Positions 42,423 through 50,690 of a DNA stretch of 64,000 nucleotides are shown here, piece after piece. The position numbers were made by a program, and so were the translations under genes. The notes under the pieces were generated by a model. That model was not told the DNA's origin, did not search any database, and worked only from the letters and a program-made list of their open reading frames with translations. Every line of letters begins with the position of its first letter. The stretch's first letter is position 1. The DNA comes from JANQEU01 sp965242805 (GTDB lineage Bacteria; Bacteroidota; Bacteroidia; Cytophagales; Cyclobacteriaceae), in the NCBI GenBank assembly GCA_965242805.1, contig CBDETD010000002.1, positions 496,001 to 560,000 of the forward strand, given 5' to 3'.

Positions 42423-43391
42423 TCATATCCATCCATTCTCTCTATACCATTTTATAGAAGCATCAAATCCTTCTGTTAGTGTGACCATCTTTTGGTTGTA
42501 AACAACCGGTTCAGAAATTGACCAGTCATCGGCAGTAAGTTCCATTACTTTCTCAGGTGTGTATTTCCAGTTTCTCCTTAGGAAAGTATTGTAAAGGGCA
42601 TGGAAAGCGGCTGTAATAACTTTAAAGAACCACACAGGTATACTTATTTTAAGTGCATTTCTCTTTGCAAGGGCCTCTTTTATCGCATTTGAAATATCGG
42701 CCTGGCCATAAGTCACCCCATCATAACCATAAACAGTTTTGCTCTGAAGGGAAGCTGAATCGAAGGTCAACATTGCAAGATCTCTACCATAGATCATGGT
42801 GAGTTTTTGACCGGTAACACTTAATGAAACTTCAAAACCATTCGAAATCGTCTTTACCAGTTCAAAAAACGCCTTATCCCTGGGACCGTATACGGCCGTT
42901 GGGCGAATAATGAGATAGGGAATTCTTGAGTTCTTTACCAATTCCTCTGCTTCAAGTTTGCTCCTGCCATAAGCGGTGATTGGAGTATCCTTGTCCACCC
43001 CATAGATCCTGGGACCTCTGGCAGCAAGACTGGAATAATAGATCAGCTTGCCATTCTTTTTTAACAGATGGTTTTCATCAAGGCATTCGATAAGGTTTTT
43101 GGTAGGTTCCACATTTCCAAGAGTGAATTCATTTGAATCCTTCGCTTCAGTCACACCCGCACAATGAATAACAAGATCATATTTCTTTGAAGAACCTTTT
43201 AGCTGTTCTGAGAGAGAGACAGTATTAAGATAGTCTACACGGACTATGTCTATCCCATATCCCTTAATGAATCTTAATGAACTCTCCTGCCGAATACAAG
43301 CAGTAACCTCAAATCCCCTTTCCAGTGCAACATCAACCAGGTGGCTACCGACAAAACCATTGGCACCTGTAATTAAAACGGTCTTGCTCAT
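42423..43391 (-). CDS. NAD-dependent epimerase/dehydratase-type reductase, ceramide-reductase (CerR) candidate
   Basis: 322 aa extended SDR: 'VLITGANGFVGSHLVDVAL', active-site Ser/Tyr in 'LIYYSSLAARGPRIYGVDKDTPITAYGRSKLEAE' (YxxxK = YGRSK). The last gene of the lipid operon. In Caulobacter, CerR is an epimerase-type enzyme that reduces oxidised ceramide, and the position here (same operon as a serine-palmitoyltransferase-like and GNAT-type acyltransferase) supports that role, though the family is broad. The start overlaps the phosphopantetheinyl transferase stop by 4 bp. Confidence 0.85.
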   Translation of the reverse strand: MSKTVLITGANGFVGSHLVDVALERGFEVTACIRQESSLRFIKGYGIDIVRVDYLNTVSLSEQLKGSSKKYDLVIHCAGVTEAKDSNEFTLGNVEPTKNLIECLDENHLLKKNGKLIYYSSLAARGPRIYGVDKDTPITAYGRSKLEAEELVKNSRIPYLIIRPTAVYGPRDKAFFELVKTISNGFEVSLSVTGQKLTMIYGRDLAMLTFDSASLQSKTVYGYDGVTYGQADISNAIKEALAKRNALKISIPVWFFKVITAAFHALYNTFLRRNWKYTPEKVMELTADDWSISEPVVYNQKMVTLTEGFDASIKWYRENGWI

Positions 43392-43981
43392 AGTGAAAAC
43401 GCAAAGGCACCTTTAGTACCATCATGAGATATGCTCAATTCATGGTCCAGTAATTTACCCCCTAAGCTGATCCCAGGAATTCCATCAGCGCATTTGGAAA
43501 CTACTACGTCATCAGAGTCGATTTTCAGCAAATTAGAAAAACGACTTATTATTCCTTCTTTTACTTGTAATGAGTGGTAATAATATTCTGATTTACAGCT
43601 GCTTAAGATCTCAGAATAATAAGGATGTTCCTCTACATATGATTCAGTACAAATGAAGCTCCTGGTGATCTTAGTTTTAAAATTGAATTCTTGATCTTCA
43701 AGAATAGAAATCCCTGTCAAATAATCCTCTGATCTTTGGGTGAAAGAAACCTCAAATTGGTTTGGTTGAAATCTTCTTCTGTTTCCTGCTCTGGTAGAGG
43801 ACTTATAACAACTTTCTTTTATAGACCATAGAGCCCATATGAAGATAGGATCGTCCAATGATTCTGTAAATCTTGATCTTTCCTTTTCAGAAAAAGCGTA
43901 ACCAATTAGCTTTTTGTAGAACCTGTTTGATTTATCGGTGACATTGTTGAGATCGACAATGTCTATTCCGAGTCCGATCAT
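43388..43981 (-). CDS. 4'-phosphopantetheinyl transferase, AcpS type
   Basis: 197 aa. Metal-binding Asp in 'GLGIDIVDL' and the catalytic region 'WALWSIKESCYK' (Lys55, Glu56, Lys60) are intact. It adds the phosphopantetheine arm to a carrier protein; here the obvious client is the dedicated ACP encoded just upstream (4-bp overlap). Longer than single-domain AcpS (about 125 aa) with a C-terminal extension holding 'ELSISHDGTKGAFAFSL', similar to Sfp-like enzymes at the end. It may be dedicated to this lipid pathway. Confidence 0.85.
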   Translation of the reverse strand: MIGLGIDIVDLNNVTDKSNRFYKKLIGYAFSEKERSRFTESLDDPIFIWALWSIKESCYKSSTRAGNRRRFQPNQFEVSFTQRSEDYLTGISILEDQEFNFKTKITRSFICTESYVEEHPYYSEILSSCKSEYYYHSLQVKEGIISRFSNLLKIDSDDVVVSKCADGIPGISLGGKLLDHELSISHDGTKGAFAFSL

Positions 43982-44226
43982 TCCAATTTGGATTGGATCA
44001 GATCCATGGATGATGCCACAGTAGTTAACTGATTAATGGCATCATCATCAATCACAATGTCAAATTCTGATTCCATGTCCAATACGATATCCACGACATG
44101 AGCAGAATTTATCTTGAGATCATTGATCAAGTCAGATTCTTCGGTCATTTGATCATAGGCCTCATTGTCCCCTACATAAGGTTTGATTATTTCTTTGACT
44201 TTGGCTAGTAGTTCGTCTCTTGTCAT
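43978..44226 (-). CDS. Dedicated acyl carrier protein
   Basis: 82 aa, acidic, four-helix ACP layout. The phosphopantetheine Ser is S41 in 'LKINSAHVVDIVLDMESEFDI'; the usual DSL is NSA here, as in some pathway-specific carriers. It lies between the ketosynthase (7 bp away) and its phosphopantetheinyl transferase (4-bp overlap), so it probably carries the growing acyl chain of this operon rather than serving general fatty acid synthesis. Confidence 0.9.
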   Translation of the reverse strand: MTRDELLAKVKEIIKPYVGDNEAYDQMTEESDLINDLKINSAHVVDIVLDMESEFDIVIDDDAINQLTTVASSMDLIQSKLE

Positions 44227-44233
44227 TATTATG

Positions 44234-45505
44234 TTATTTCCACTTTCTTAAAAGAATAACGCAATTTAAGTCACCAAAGCCAAAATTCGATTTGATGACT
44301 GTATTTATCTCCTTGTCCACCCTTTCTCTTGCAAGTTTTTCTTCCGGAACGAGAGCTGTGATCTCAGGATGTATGTTACCCAGGTTGAGATTGGGATGAA
44401 CATACCCATCTCTCATTTGCAGAATAGTCCCAACAAGTTCAATGGACCCTGCTCCGGCAATGCAATGTCCGATCATAGATTTTGGAGCATTTATATATGG
44501 AATATCCACTCCATTCAATCCGAGTGCTTCAATCCAATTTCTAATCTCTATCGTATCCCCTTTTGTAGATGTCAGATGCCCGGAAATCAGATCAATTTCC
44601 CCAACGTCAATGTTTGCCTTCGATACACATTGTCGTATGCATTCCTGAACCGCATCTGAGTTAGGGGCTGTCATACTACCTCCTTCTCTTTGACCTCCGG
44701 AATTAAAATGCGACGATAGGATCTCAGCATAAATATGTGCTCCTCTCTCAAGGGCGGATTCAAGTTCTTCCAAAACCAATGCTCCGGAACCTCCTGATGG
44801 GACGAATCCCATTGGTTTTTCATTCATTGGGCGAGATGCTTCTTCAGGTTTATCGTTGGAAACACTGCAAAGAATCCTCATTGAATCGAATCCAGCCCAG
44901 ATATATCGACCATCACCTTCAGTACTTCCACACAGCATTCGTTTAGCTCTACCACTTTGAATCGTTTCAAAACCGAGAGCAACAGCTTCGGAACCGGTGA
45001 TGCAGGCTGAAGAATTGGCCATGGTTCTATTTCCGAATCCAAGGATATTATTAAGAAAAGCGCTGCCTCCACTTCCCATGCTTTCGGGAATGGAAATGGT
45101 ACCTAGCTTTTTATGTTCACCCTGATCTATCGGATAGATCTTCGAGTCAATATAACTATCCATACTCAAGGCTCCTGAACCGAAAACTGCCCCGGCATCG
45201 GGATCACGGGTCTCAGGATTCTCAGGTAGCTTAGCATCTCTCCACGCTTCTAATCCAGCAAGACACCCATAGAGCACGGCATTGTTTGAGACCTTGGCAG
45301 CTATAAATGGCGGGAGCCTTTCCTCTATCATATCTGGGGTAACTGAAGGCTTACCTCCTACCTGGCATCGAAAATTCAATCGTTTTGATTCCTCCCAAAA
45401 CTCTATGCCGGACCTGCCATTCTTCATGGCATCATTAAACTCTTCGATCCCAATTCCGTTTGGAGAAACAACCCCGATACCCGTAACAACTACCCTTTTA
45501 TTCAT
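44234..45505 (-). CDS. Beta-ketoacyl-ACP synthase, FabF-like
   Basis: 423 aa. The catalytic triad of condensing enzymes is present: Cys168 in 'NSSACITGSEA', His in 'SGHLTSTKGD' and His in 'MIGHCIAGAGS'. 'GFGDLNCVILLRK' is the usual C-terminus. It extends an ACP-bound acyl chain by two carbons with malonyl-ACP. Slight deviations (GHL instead of AHG) mark a specialised branch. It overlaps the dehydratase stop by 8 bp. Its role in the operon would be making a special acyl chain for the lipid. Confidence 0.92.
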   Translation of the reverse strand: MNKRVVVTGIGVVSPNGIGIEEFNDAMKNGRSGIEFWEESKRLNFRCQVGGKPSVTPDMIEERLPPFIAAKVSNNAVLYGCLAGLEAWRDAKLPENPETRDPDAGAVFGSGALSMDSYIDSKIYPIDQGEHKKLGTISIPESMGSGGSAFLNNILGFGNRTMANSSACITGSEAVALGFETIQSGRAKRMLCGSTEGDGRYIWAGFDSMRILCSVSNDKPEEASRPMNEKPMGFVPSGGSGALVLEELESALERGAHIYAEILSSHFNSGGQREGGSMTAPNSDAVQECIRQCVSKANIDVGEIDLISGHLTSTKGDTIEIRNWIEALGLNGVDIPYINAPKSMIGHCIAGAGSIELVGTILQMRDGYVHPNLNLGNIHPEITALVPEEKLARERVDKEINTVIKSNFGFGDLNCVILLRKWK

Positions 45506-45971
45506 TGGATCCTTTCGTTTCTTTGCTTACTATCATTCCGGAAACTGCTCCTTTAAGAACGATTTCCTCATTAGCATTCATCATAGAAACCTGGCATTTC
45601 AATTTGTTGAAGCGAAAGTACTCTTTATTGGAATGAACAACCACTTTTTCTCCTGGGTAAACGGGTTTATAAAAATCTACATTGGATGATGAAAACAGAG
45701 GAACAAGATTTTTAATATCTGCGTTCCCACCGTTCAAAGAAAGGTAGATCCCGAAAGATACCAAACCGATCTGGGCAGCGATCTCCGTGAGAATAACGCC
45801 GGGAGTTACGGGATTCCCTGGAAAATGTCCTTGATAAAAGTATTCGTCATTTTTAAGTTGATAAGTTCCAATTATATGATCTTCATCAACCTCTTCAATA
45901 CTTGTTACAAAATGGAAAGGATCCCTGTAGGGTAATGCGCTGACTATTTTTTGCTTGACATTTTCTACCAT
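45498..45971 (-). CDS. Beta-hydroxyacyl-ACP dehydratase, FabZ-like
   Basis: 157 aa hotdog fold. The active-site His49 lies in 'YQGHFPGNPVTPGVILTE' and Glu63 in 'LTEIAAQ', matching FabZ. It would remove water from 3-hydroxyacyl-ACP. The start codon shares one base with the stop of the upstream reductase gene (TAATG), so it is in the same operon. Confidence 0.9.
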   Translation of the reverse strand: MVENVKQKIVSALPYRDPFHFVTSIEEVDEDHIIGTYQLKNDEYFYQGHFPGNPVTPGVILTEIAAQIGLVSFGIYLSLNGGNADIKNLVPLFSSSNVDFYKPVYPGEKVVVHSNKEYFRFNKLKCQVSMMNANEEIVLKGAVSGMIVSKETKGSNE

Positions 45972-46846
45972 TATACCAAATGTTCACCTCCATCAACAAT
46001 GATGCGAGATCCGTTGATCCAATTGGCTTCGTCCTGGGCTAATAAATAGACAACATTAGCTACGTCTTCAGGCGTAGTCAATCTTTTCATCGGATTTCTT
46101 AGTTGTGCCGAAGCCATCATTTCCCTGCTGCCAGGTATCAGATCCAATGATGGCGTCCTGGTAATCCCTGCTTGTAAAATATTAGTTGTCAATCCCTTTG
46201 GTGCAAATTCAACTGCCATGTATTTGGCAATAGCTTCCAAAGTGGCTTTAGCTGCAGCAACTGCTCCATATCCTTTCCAAACTCTTTTATCACCCTCGCT
46301 GGTAAGTCCTATGACCCTGCCATTTTTAGCAAAAAGACCTTCATTCAAAAGAACCTGGGTCCAGGTAAGCATACTAGTTGCCATGGCCTGGGTAGTTAAT
46401 GTGAAATCAGTTTCATTCAGATCTATTCCAGGATATTCAATCTGATCCATGACTTTGTGTGCTTCTAGAAGCTTGTTAAGGCTTTCGTCACCCCATTCCT
46501 TTGGAACGGCCGACTTGTGCTGGACCATGAGCTTAAGGTTTCCTTTTGACACAGCATGCAAAAGTACTTTTATGCTATTGGCGGGTATATTTTCTTTGAT
46601 CTCTGAAACAAGCTCGATTCTTTTATCTTCATTTAAAGCATCGATATTCCTGGCAATCACTTTTACCCCATTTTCCTCAATTGATTTGAATTGAGATGCA
46701 ATTTCTTCCAATTGACCTCGTCGATCCCTGTGAACCAGGATCAGATTCATTCCAGCTTCGCCCAGTTTTTTGGCAGTAGCGAGACCCATACCACTGGAAG
46801 CTCCAAGTATTAATGCCCAAGTTCCCTTTCCATCAAATCCTCCCAT
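45971..46846 (-). CDS. FabL-like enoyl-ACP reductase (SDR)
   Basis: 291 aa. Cofactor site 'ALILGASSGMGLATAKKL'. The active site is Tyr193-x6-Lys200 (YGAVAAAK), the spacing of FabI/FabL enoyl reductases and not the Y-x3-K of FabG. C-terminal 'NWINGSRIIVDGGEHLV' is normal for the family. It would reduce the trans-2-enoyl chain made by the dehydratase. No FabG-type ketoreductase gene lies in the operon, so that step must use a housekeeping enzyme or another gene. It overlaps the GNAT-type gene by 1 bp. Confidence 0.85.
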   Translation of the reverse strand: MGGFDGKGTWALILGASSGMGLATAKKLGEAGMNLILVHRDRRGQLEEIASQFKSIEENGVKVIARNIDALNEDKRIELVSEIKENIPANSIKVLLHAVSKGNLKLMVQHKSAVPKEWGDESLNKLLEAHKVMDQIEYPGIDLNETDFTLTTQAMATSMLTWTQVLLNEGLFAKNGRVIGLTSEGDKRVWKGYGAVAAAKATLEAIAKYMAVEFAPKGLTTNILQAGITRTPSLDLIPGSREMMASAQLRNPMKRLTTPEDVANVVYLLAQDEANWINGSRIIVDGGEHLV

Positions 46847-47967
46847 TAGCTGAAGATTTTTTTATAGGCCCTACGTCTTTTATGAAACCGGGCGTTCTCC
46901 TGGTATTCATTGAATTGCCCTAGAACATGTTGATTATTCTCAAGCATTATGTTCGATATTGCTTTCTTGATCCCATTTTTATTGTAAGAAACAATTAAAT
47001 CCCTGAATATCAAGGCAGTAACACCCTTCATTTGATATTCCGGAAGAACTCCAATGAGATACATGTCCGCAATATCATTCTTCTTTAGAGCACGAAGAAT
47101 ATGGATTACACCGAATGGAAGGAGCCTTCCCCTGGCCTTTTGAAAAGCTTTGGAAAAGGATGGCATTGTAATAGCAAAACCAACCACTTTGTCGTCCTCA
47201 TTGACGATAACACTTATGAAATCAATGACAACAAATCCAAGATATTGCTCAATGTAGAAAAATATCTGCTCCTCAGTTAATTCATGAAATCCATAAAGCG
47301 GAGCAAAAGCTTTATTCAAAACATCAAAAATTTCCTTTCCATATTTAACTGCTTCTTTTCGTTTCTTGAACCTTAGACTTTTAAGCTTAAATCTATTTTC
47401 AATTATTTCTGCTTTTCGAAGTAATCGGTCGGATGGTTCTGGTACGTCAGCAATCATTTCCAACCAATCTGTAGACTTTTGATATCCAAATGCCTCAAGA
47501 TGGGTTGGGTAATAAGGATAGTTATAAATAGTGGCTATTGTGCTTGGATAATCAAAACCCTCTACCAACATACCCTCAAAATCCATATCCGTAAATCCCA
47601 TGGGTCCATGAATACCATTTAGACCATATTTCTTAGCCCAATCCTCCACAGTTGATAGAAGTGCTTTGGACACTTCCTGATCATCTATAAAATCTATCCA
47701 TCCGAATCTGGCTAGTTTATCACTTTTCGATTCCGTTTCATGTATGATACCGGCAATACGACCGACAGGTTTATTATCCTTGAAAGCCATCCAATACCTG
47801 GCTTCACAATGACGAAAAGCGGGATTCTTCTTGGGATTAAAAACAATCATTTCATCCCTTATCAGGGGTGGTACCCAATATTTGTCCCTCTTATAAAGCT
47901 GGAAAGGATACTTTACAAATTTTAATAGATCGGATTTACGTGTGATTTCACGTATTTCGACACTCAT
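46846..47967 (-). CDS. GNAT-fold acyltransferase, bacterial ceramide synthase (bCerS) candidate
   Basis: 373 aa. The N-terminus 'VKYPFQLYKRDKYWVPPL' and the C-terminal GNAT core ('DMYLIGVLPEYQMKGVTALIFRDLI', 'ISNIMLENNQHVLGQFN') fit the large, two-domain GNAT-like proteins that are usually annotated only as hypothetical. Caulobacter bCerS, which N-acylates the long-chain base in ceramide formation, is such a protein, and this one sits directly after the serine-palmitoyltransferase-like gene with a 4-bp overlap. I rate the family call as good and the bCerS role as likely but unproven. Confidence 0.75.
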   Translation of the reverse strand: MSVEIREITRKSDLLKFVKYPFQLYKRDKYWVPPLIRDEMIVFNPKKNPAFRHCEARYWMAFKDNKPVGRIAGIIHETESKSDKLARFGWIDFIDDQEVSKALLSTVEDWAKKYGLNGIHGPMGFTDMDFEGMLVEGFDYPSTIATIYNYPYYPTHLEAFGYQKSTDWLEMIADVPEPSDRLLRKAEIIENRFKLKSLRFKKRKEAVKYGKEIFDVLNKAFAPLYGFHELTEEQIFFYIEQYLGFVVIDFISVIVNEDDKVVGFAITMPSFSKAFQKARGRLLPFGVIHILRALKKNDIADMYLIGVLPEYQMKGVTALIFRDLIVSYNKNGIKKAISNIMLENNQHVLGQFNEYQENARFHKRRRAYKKIFS

Positions 47968-49181
47968 ACTGCAATTTTGCCCATTACTTTATGTTGTAAG
48001 GGAAGATCCAGCTCATGGGCAATCTTAACCATTTTATCTACAGCAACATCAATTTGTTGCTTTGTATGGGTAGCCATTAAGGAGAATCGAATTAAAGTGT
48101 CAGATGGACTGACTGCAGGAGGTACTACGGTATTTACAAAGATCCCTTCCTCCATAAGCCGTGTTGAAAACTTAAATGTCTTCTCATAATCCCTGACATA
48201 AATGGGAATGATTGGAGTTTCTGATTCCCCTGTATCGAAACCTTCAGCATCAAATGCATCTTTGGCATATTTTGTATTTGACCACAATCTATCCAACACT
48301 GAGGGATCGTTTTCAAGTATTTCCAACGATTTAATCACAGCCGCACAGGACGCGGGTGTCATACTAGCACTAAATATGAAAGATCTTGAATGATGTTTTA
48401 GATAATTTATTGTATCGGCATCACTGGCGATAAAACCTCCCAATGACGCGAATGACTTGCTAAACGTACCCCCGATGAGATCAACTTCGTTGTTGAGGCC
48501 AAAGTGGGCTGGCGTCCCTTTGCCGTTTGGGCCGATCACACCGACACCGTGGGCACAGTCTGACATCACTGTAGCGTTGTATTGTTTTGCAAGTCTGACA
48601 ATTCCGGGAAGATCAGCAATATTACCTTCCATGCTGAAGACCCCGTCGACTACTATTAGTTTAAAGGCGTCATATGGACAACTTGCCAACTTGGTCTCCA
48701 AAGACCGCATGTCATTATGCTTAAAATAAAGCGTTTTGGCCTGAGACAATCGACTACCTTCAATTATGGAGGCATGATCGTTCCTATCTAAAATGATGTA
48801 ATCCCCTGAATTTGTTAAACATGGGATAACACCAAGATTTACCTGGAATCCGGTAGAGAATGCGATTACAGCTTCTTTATCGAGGAACTTTGCAAGTTTT
48901 TCTTCCAGCTCTACGTGAAGATCCAATGTACCATTAAGGAAGCGTGAACCACCACATCCTGAGCCATACTTTTCAACAGCTAGCTTGCATGCCTCTTTGA
49001 CCCGTGGATCACTGGTAAGGCCAAGGTAGCTATTCGATCCAAACATAAGGATCTTCTTCCCCTTGTAGTAGACCTCAGTATCTTGCTGCGATTCTATTTC
49101 ACGGAAATATGAGTAATAACCCATTTCCTTGAATCTCTGAGGCTCTTTATATTGACTTGTCCGTTGTCTTAATTGATTCAT
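47964..49181 (-). CDS. spt: Serine palmitoyltransferase-type alpha-oxoamine synthase
   Basis: 405 aa from the ATG at 49181, just 26 nt after a good -7 element. PLP-dependent enzyme joining an acyl thioester with an amino acid (serine for sphingolipids, cysteate for sulfonolipids). Motifs: 'MFGSNSYLGLT', 'GSGCGGSRFLNGT', the PLP-Lys in 'GGTFSKSFASLGGF', and the PLP-binding Asp in 'SDCAHGVGVIG', where a Cys takes the place of the usual Glu/Asp after Asp. It strongly resembles Bacteroidota Spt proteins. First gene of the lipid operon. Serine and cysteate users cannot be separated by eye. Confidence 0.9.
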   Translation of the reverse strand: MNQLRQRTSQYKEPQRFKEMGYYSYFREIESQQDTEVYYKGKKILMFGSNSYLGLTSDPRVKEACKLAVEKYGSGCGGSRFLNGTLDLHVELEEKLAKFLDKEAVIAFSTGFQVNLGVIPCLTNSGDYIILDRNDHASIIEGSRLSQAKTLYFKHNDMRSLETKLASCPYDAFKLIVVDGVFSMEGNIADLPGIVRLAKQYNATVMSDCAHGVGVIGPNGKGTPAHFGLNNEVDLIGGTFSKSFASLGGFIASDADTINYLKHHSRSFIFSASMTPASCAAVIKSLEILENDPSVLDRLWSNTKYAKDAFDAEGFDTGESETPIIPIYVRDYEKTFKFSTRLMEEGIFVNTVVPPAVSPSDTLIRFSLMATHTKQQIDVAVDKMVKIAHELDLPLQHKVMGKIAV

Positions 49182-49206
49182 TGACGGCACTTCAAAAATT
49201 AATCCG

Positions 49207-49236
49207 CAAAAGTACAATAATCAGAGATGGATACAA
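49207..49236 (-). promoter_or_regulatory. Bacteroidota-type promoter of the lipid operon
   Basis: On the minus strand: -33 element TTG (49234-49236), a 19-bp spacer and -7 element TACTTTTG (49207-49214; consensus TAnnTTTG). The expected transcription start is close to 49200, leaving a leader of about 20 nt before the spt ATG at 49181. Confidence 0.65.
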
Positions 49237-49347
49237 TGAAATTTTACTAAAAGCACAAAAAAGACAACGTAACCAAATATTGTTCCTCACAAACAGTTTT
49301 TCAGGTCAGGTAATTCTCTTTTGCAGATTTTTGTATCACATTCTCAA

Positions 49348-49377
49348 ATAAGGTCTTACGACCTTATGTATAAGGTC
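49348..49377. promoter_or_regulatory. Triple half-site (ATAAGGTC) upstream of the lipid operon
   Basis: ATAAGGTC at 49348-49355, its inverted copy GACCTTAT at 49360-49367 (4-bp gap, so a perfect 20-bp dyad) and a third direct ATAAGGTC at 49370-49377. It lies about 110-140 bp upstream of the spt -33 element and past the HTH gene's end. No T-run follows on the minus strand, so a terminator is unlikely there. A binding site for a dimeric activator or repressor is the simplest reading. Confidence 0.55.
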
Positions 49378-49463
49378 AATTTATTTTTTGACTACCCCCA
49401 AAATGATTACACTTTTTTTATAATATTTTTCAGAAGGTAAAACCAGCTTATATCAAATTCTGA

Positions 49464-50480
49464 TCACTCGGATTCAATCGCATTCACCAATTGGTCCAAT
49501 TTTCGGTGACATCTTTTAAAGAATTTGTATCGTGTAGTCTCCGAGGTTCCGCTGATAAGGTGTGATTTCTTTTTTAGGTTATTGAGCCACAGGTAAGTCT
49601 CATTGCAATAGTTTATATGGTTCGTCTTAATAGATCTGAAACTCAAATGACCAAGATAGACGGTCTTTATATCTCCGGATTCCAGCATTATGCAGTTGTT
49701 TTCAAATTCTATCTCACTGAAATAAAGAAAGAACGGAGCTCCTCTTTCCTTGGTCTTATTTTCATGGAAGATCTCTTTATAGCCAAGTTGGGCCTCATGT
49801 TCAACCATATTCAGGACTTCCCTTAGTTCATTGCATATATTTAAAGCATCCTCTTCTGATTTAAATACACCTGACTCCCAGTAAAACTTAATCTGTTGAA
49901 TAACCCCTGTAACAGTGGTATCTGTCCATATCTCAGTGGATGGTACATGCTTGTAGGCAAAATGGAATTGAAATGCTGACTTAATAAGATCATTCTGAAC
50001 TTCCTCGGGAATAAATTTGTGCTCCTGAAATTCCGGCACATTCAAAATAGTTCGCATCCAGTAATGAAGCTTGAATGCAGTTAACAATTTATACTTGAAA
50101 TAATGGAATATAGGGATACCCTGGGCTGTATAGGTAAGATGTTTTTCACCAGCGGAAGTTGCCAATGATCCTCTCAGATCATCTTTTATTGAATTGAACC
50201 ACATCCCAAAGTCTTCCTGAGTTTCCTCCAACTCCTGGTACTTGAAATTCACAACATCATTACTTGTTTCATTCAAAGCGTCAAAGGAGATCTTATATTG
50301 ACTGCAGATCAAGCTGATCTCTTCATAAGATAAGCTTGTTTCTCCCCTTAATCTACGATACGCACTATCGTTACTGATTTTGAGAAGATCAGCCAGTTCG
50401 TCAACAAGAGAAACGTTGCGGGGAATTATCTTTTTTACATGGTCAAGAAACTTTAACTGGCCAGGATGGGTTGGTTCCAC
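49464..50480 (-). CDS. HTH-type transcriptional regulator (XRE/BetR-like)
   Basis: 338 aa. The N-terminal ~65 residues form a helix-turn-helix: 'LVDELADLLKISNDSAYRRLRGETSLSYEEISLICSQYKIS'. A large C-terminal helical domain follows (about 90-335) of the type found in Bacteroidota HTH proteins with no known ligand. Start is GTG at 50480. It lies directly upstream of the lipid operon on the same strand and is divergent from the CsgG/TolB-like pair, with dyads on both sides. It might control either group; this is inference. Confidence 0.82.
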   Translation of the reverse strand: MEPTHPGQLKFLDHVKKIIPRNVSLVDELADLLKISNDSAYRRLRGETSLSYEEISLICSQYKISFDALNETSNDVVNFKYQELEETQEDFGMWFNSIKDDLRGSLATSAGEKHLTYTAQGIPIFHYFKYKLLTAFKLHYWMRTILNVPEFQEHKFIPEEVQNDLIKSAFQFHFAYKHVPSTEIWTDTTVTGVIQQIKFYWESGVFKSEEDALNICNELREVLNMVEHEAQLGYKEIFHENKTKERGAPFFLYFSEIEFENNCIMLESGDIKTVYLGHLSFRSIKTNHINYCNETYLWLNNLKKKSHLISGTSETTRYKFFKRCHRKLDQLVNAIESE

Positions 50481-50514
50481 TATTTTCAGAATTATTTCAT
50501 AATCAATCTACTTC

Positions 50515-50615
50515 TTTTTGCAAAAATCATCAAGACAAAGCTCGTCTTTTGCAGATATCGCAAATGGTCATTTCTCGTTCATTTTTGGGCTCATCCCCTC
50601 TTGCATTATCTGCAA
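50515..50615. promoter_or_regulatory. Candidate operators between the HTH gene and the secreted pair
   Basis: Two copies of TTGC-N7-GCAA at 50549-50563 and 50601-50615, 52 bp apart (about five helical turns), plus a perfect 12-bp palindrome TTTTTGCAAAAA at 50515-50526. All share TTGC/GCAA half-sites. They lie in the divergent promoter region of the HTH gene, so autoregulation is a fair guess. Confidence 0.5.
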
Positions 50616-50690
50616 ATATGAGTTTGGCAAGAGCAGATCCCCGTTTCAAAATCTTGATTTTCAGAAGAAACTTTACCTAAGATCTATACA

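Noticed and set aside
44369..44946. Plus-strand frames opposite the ketosynthase gene
   Set aside because: Antisense to a gene with complete active-site residues; no supporting features.
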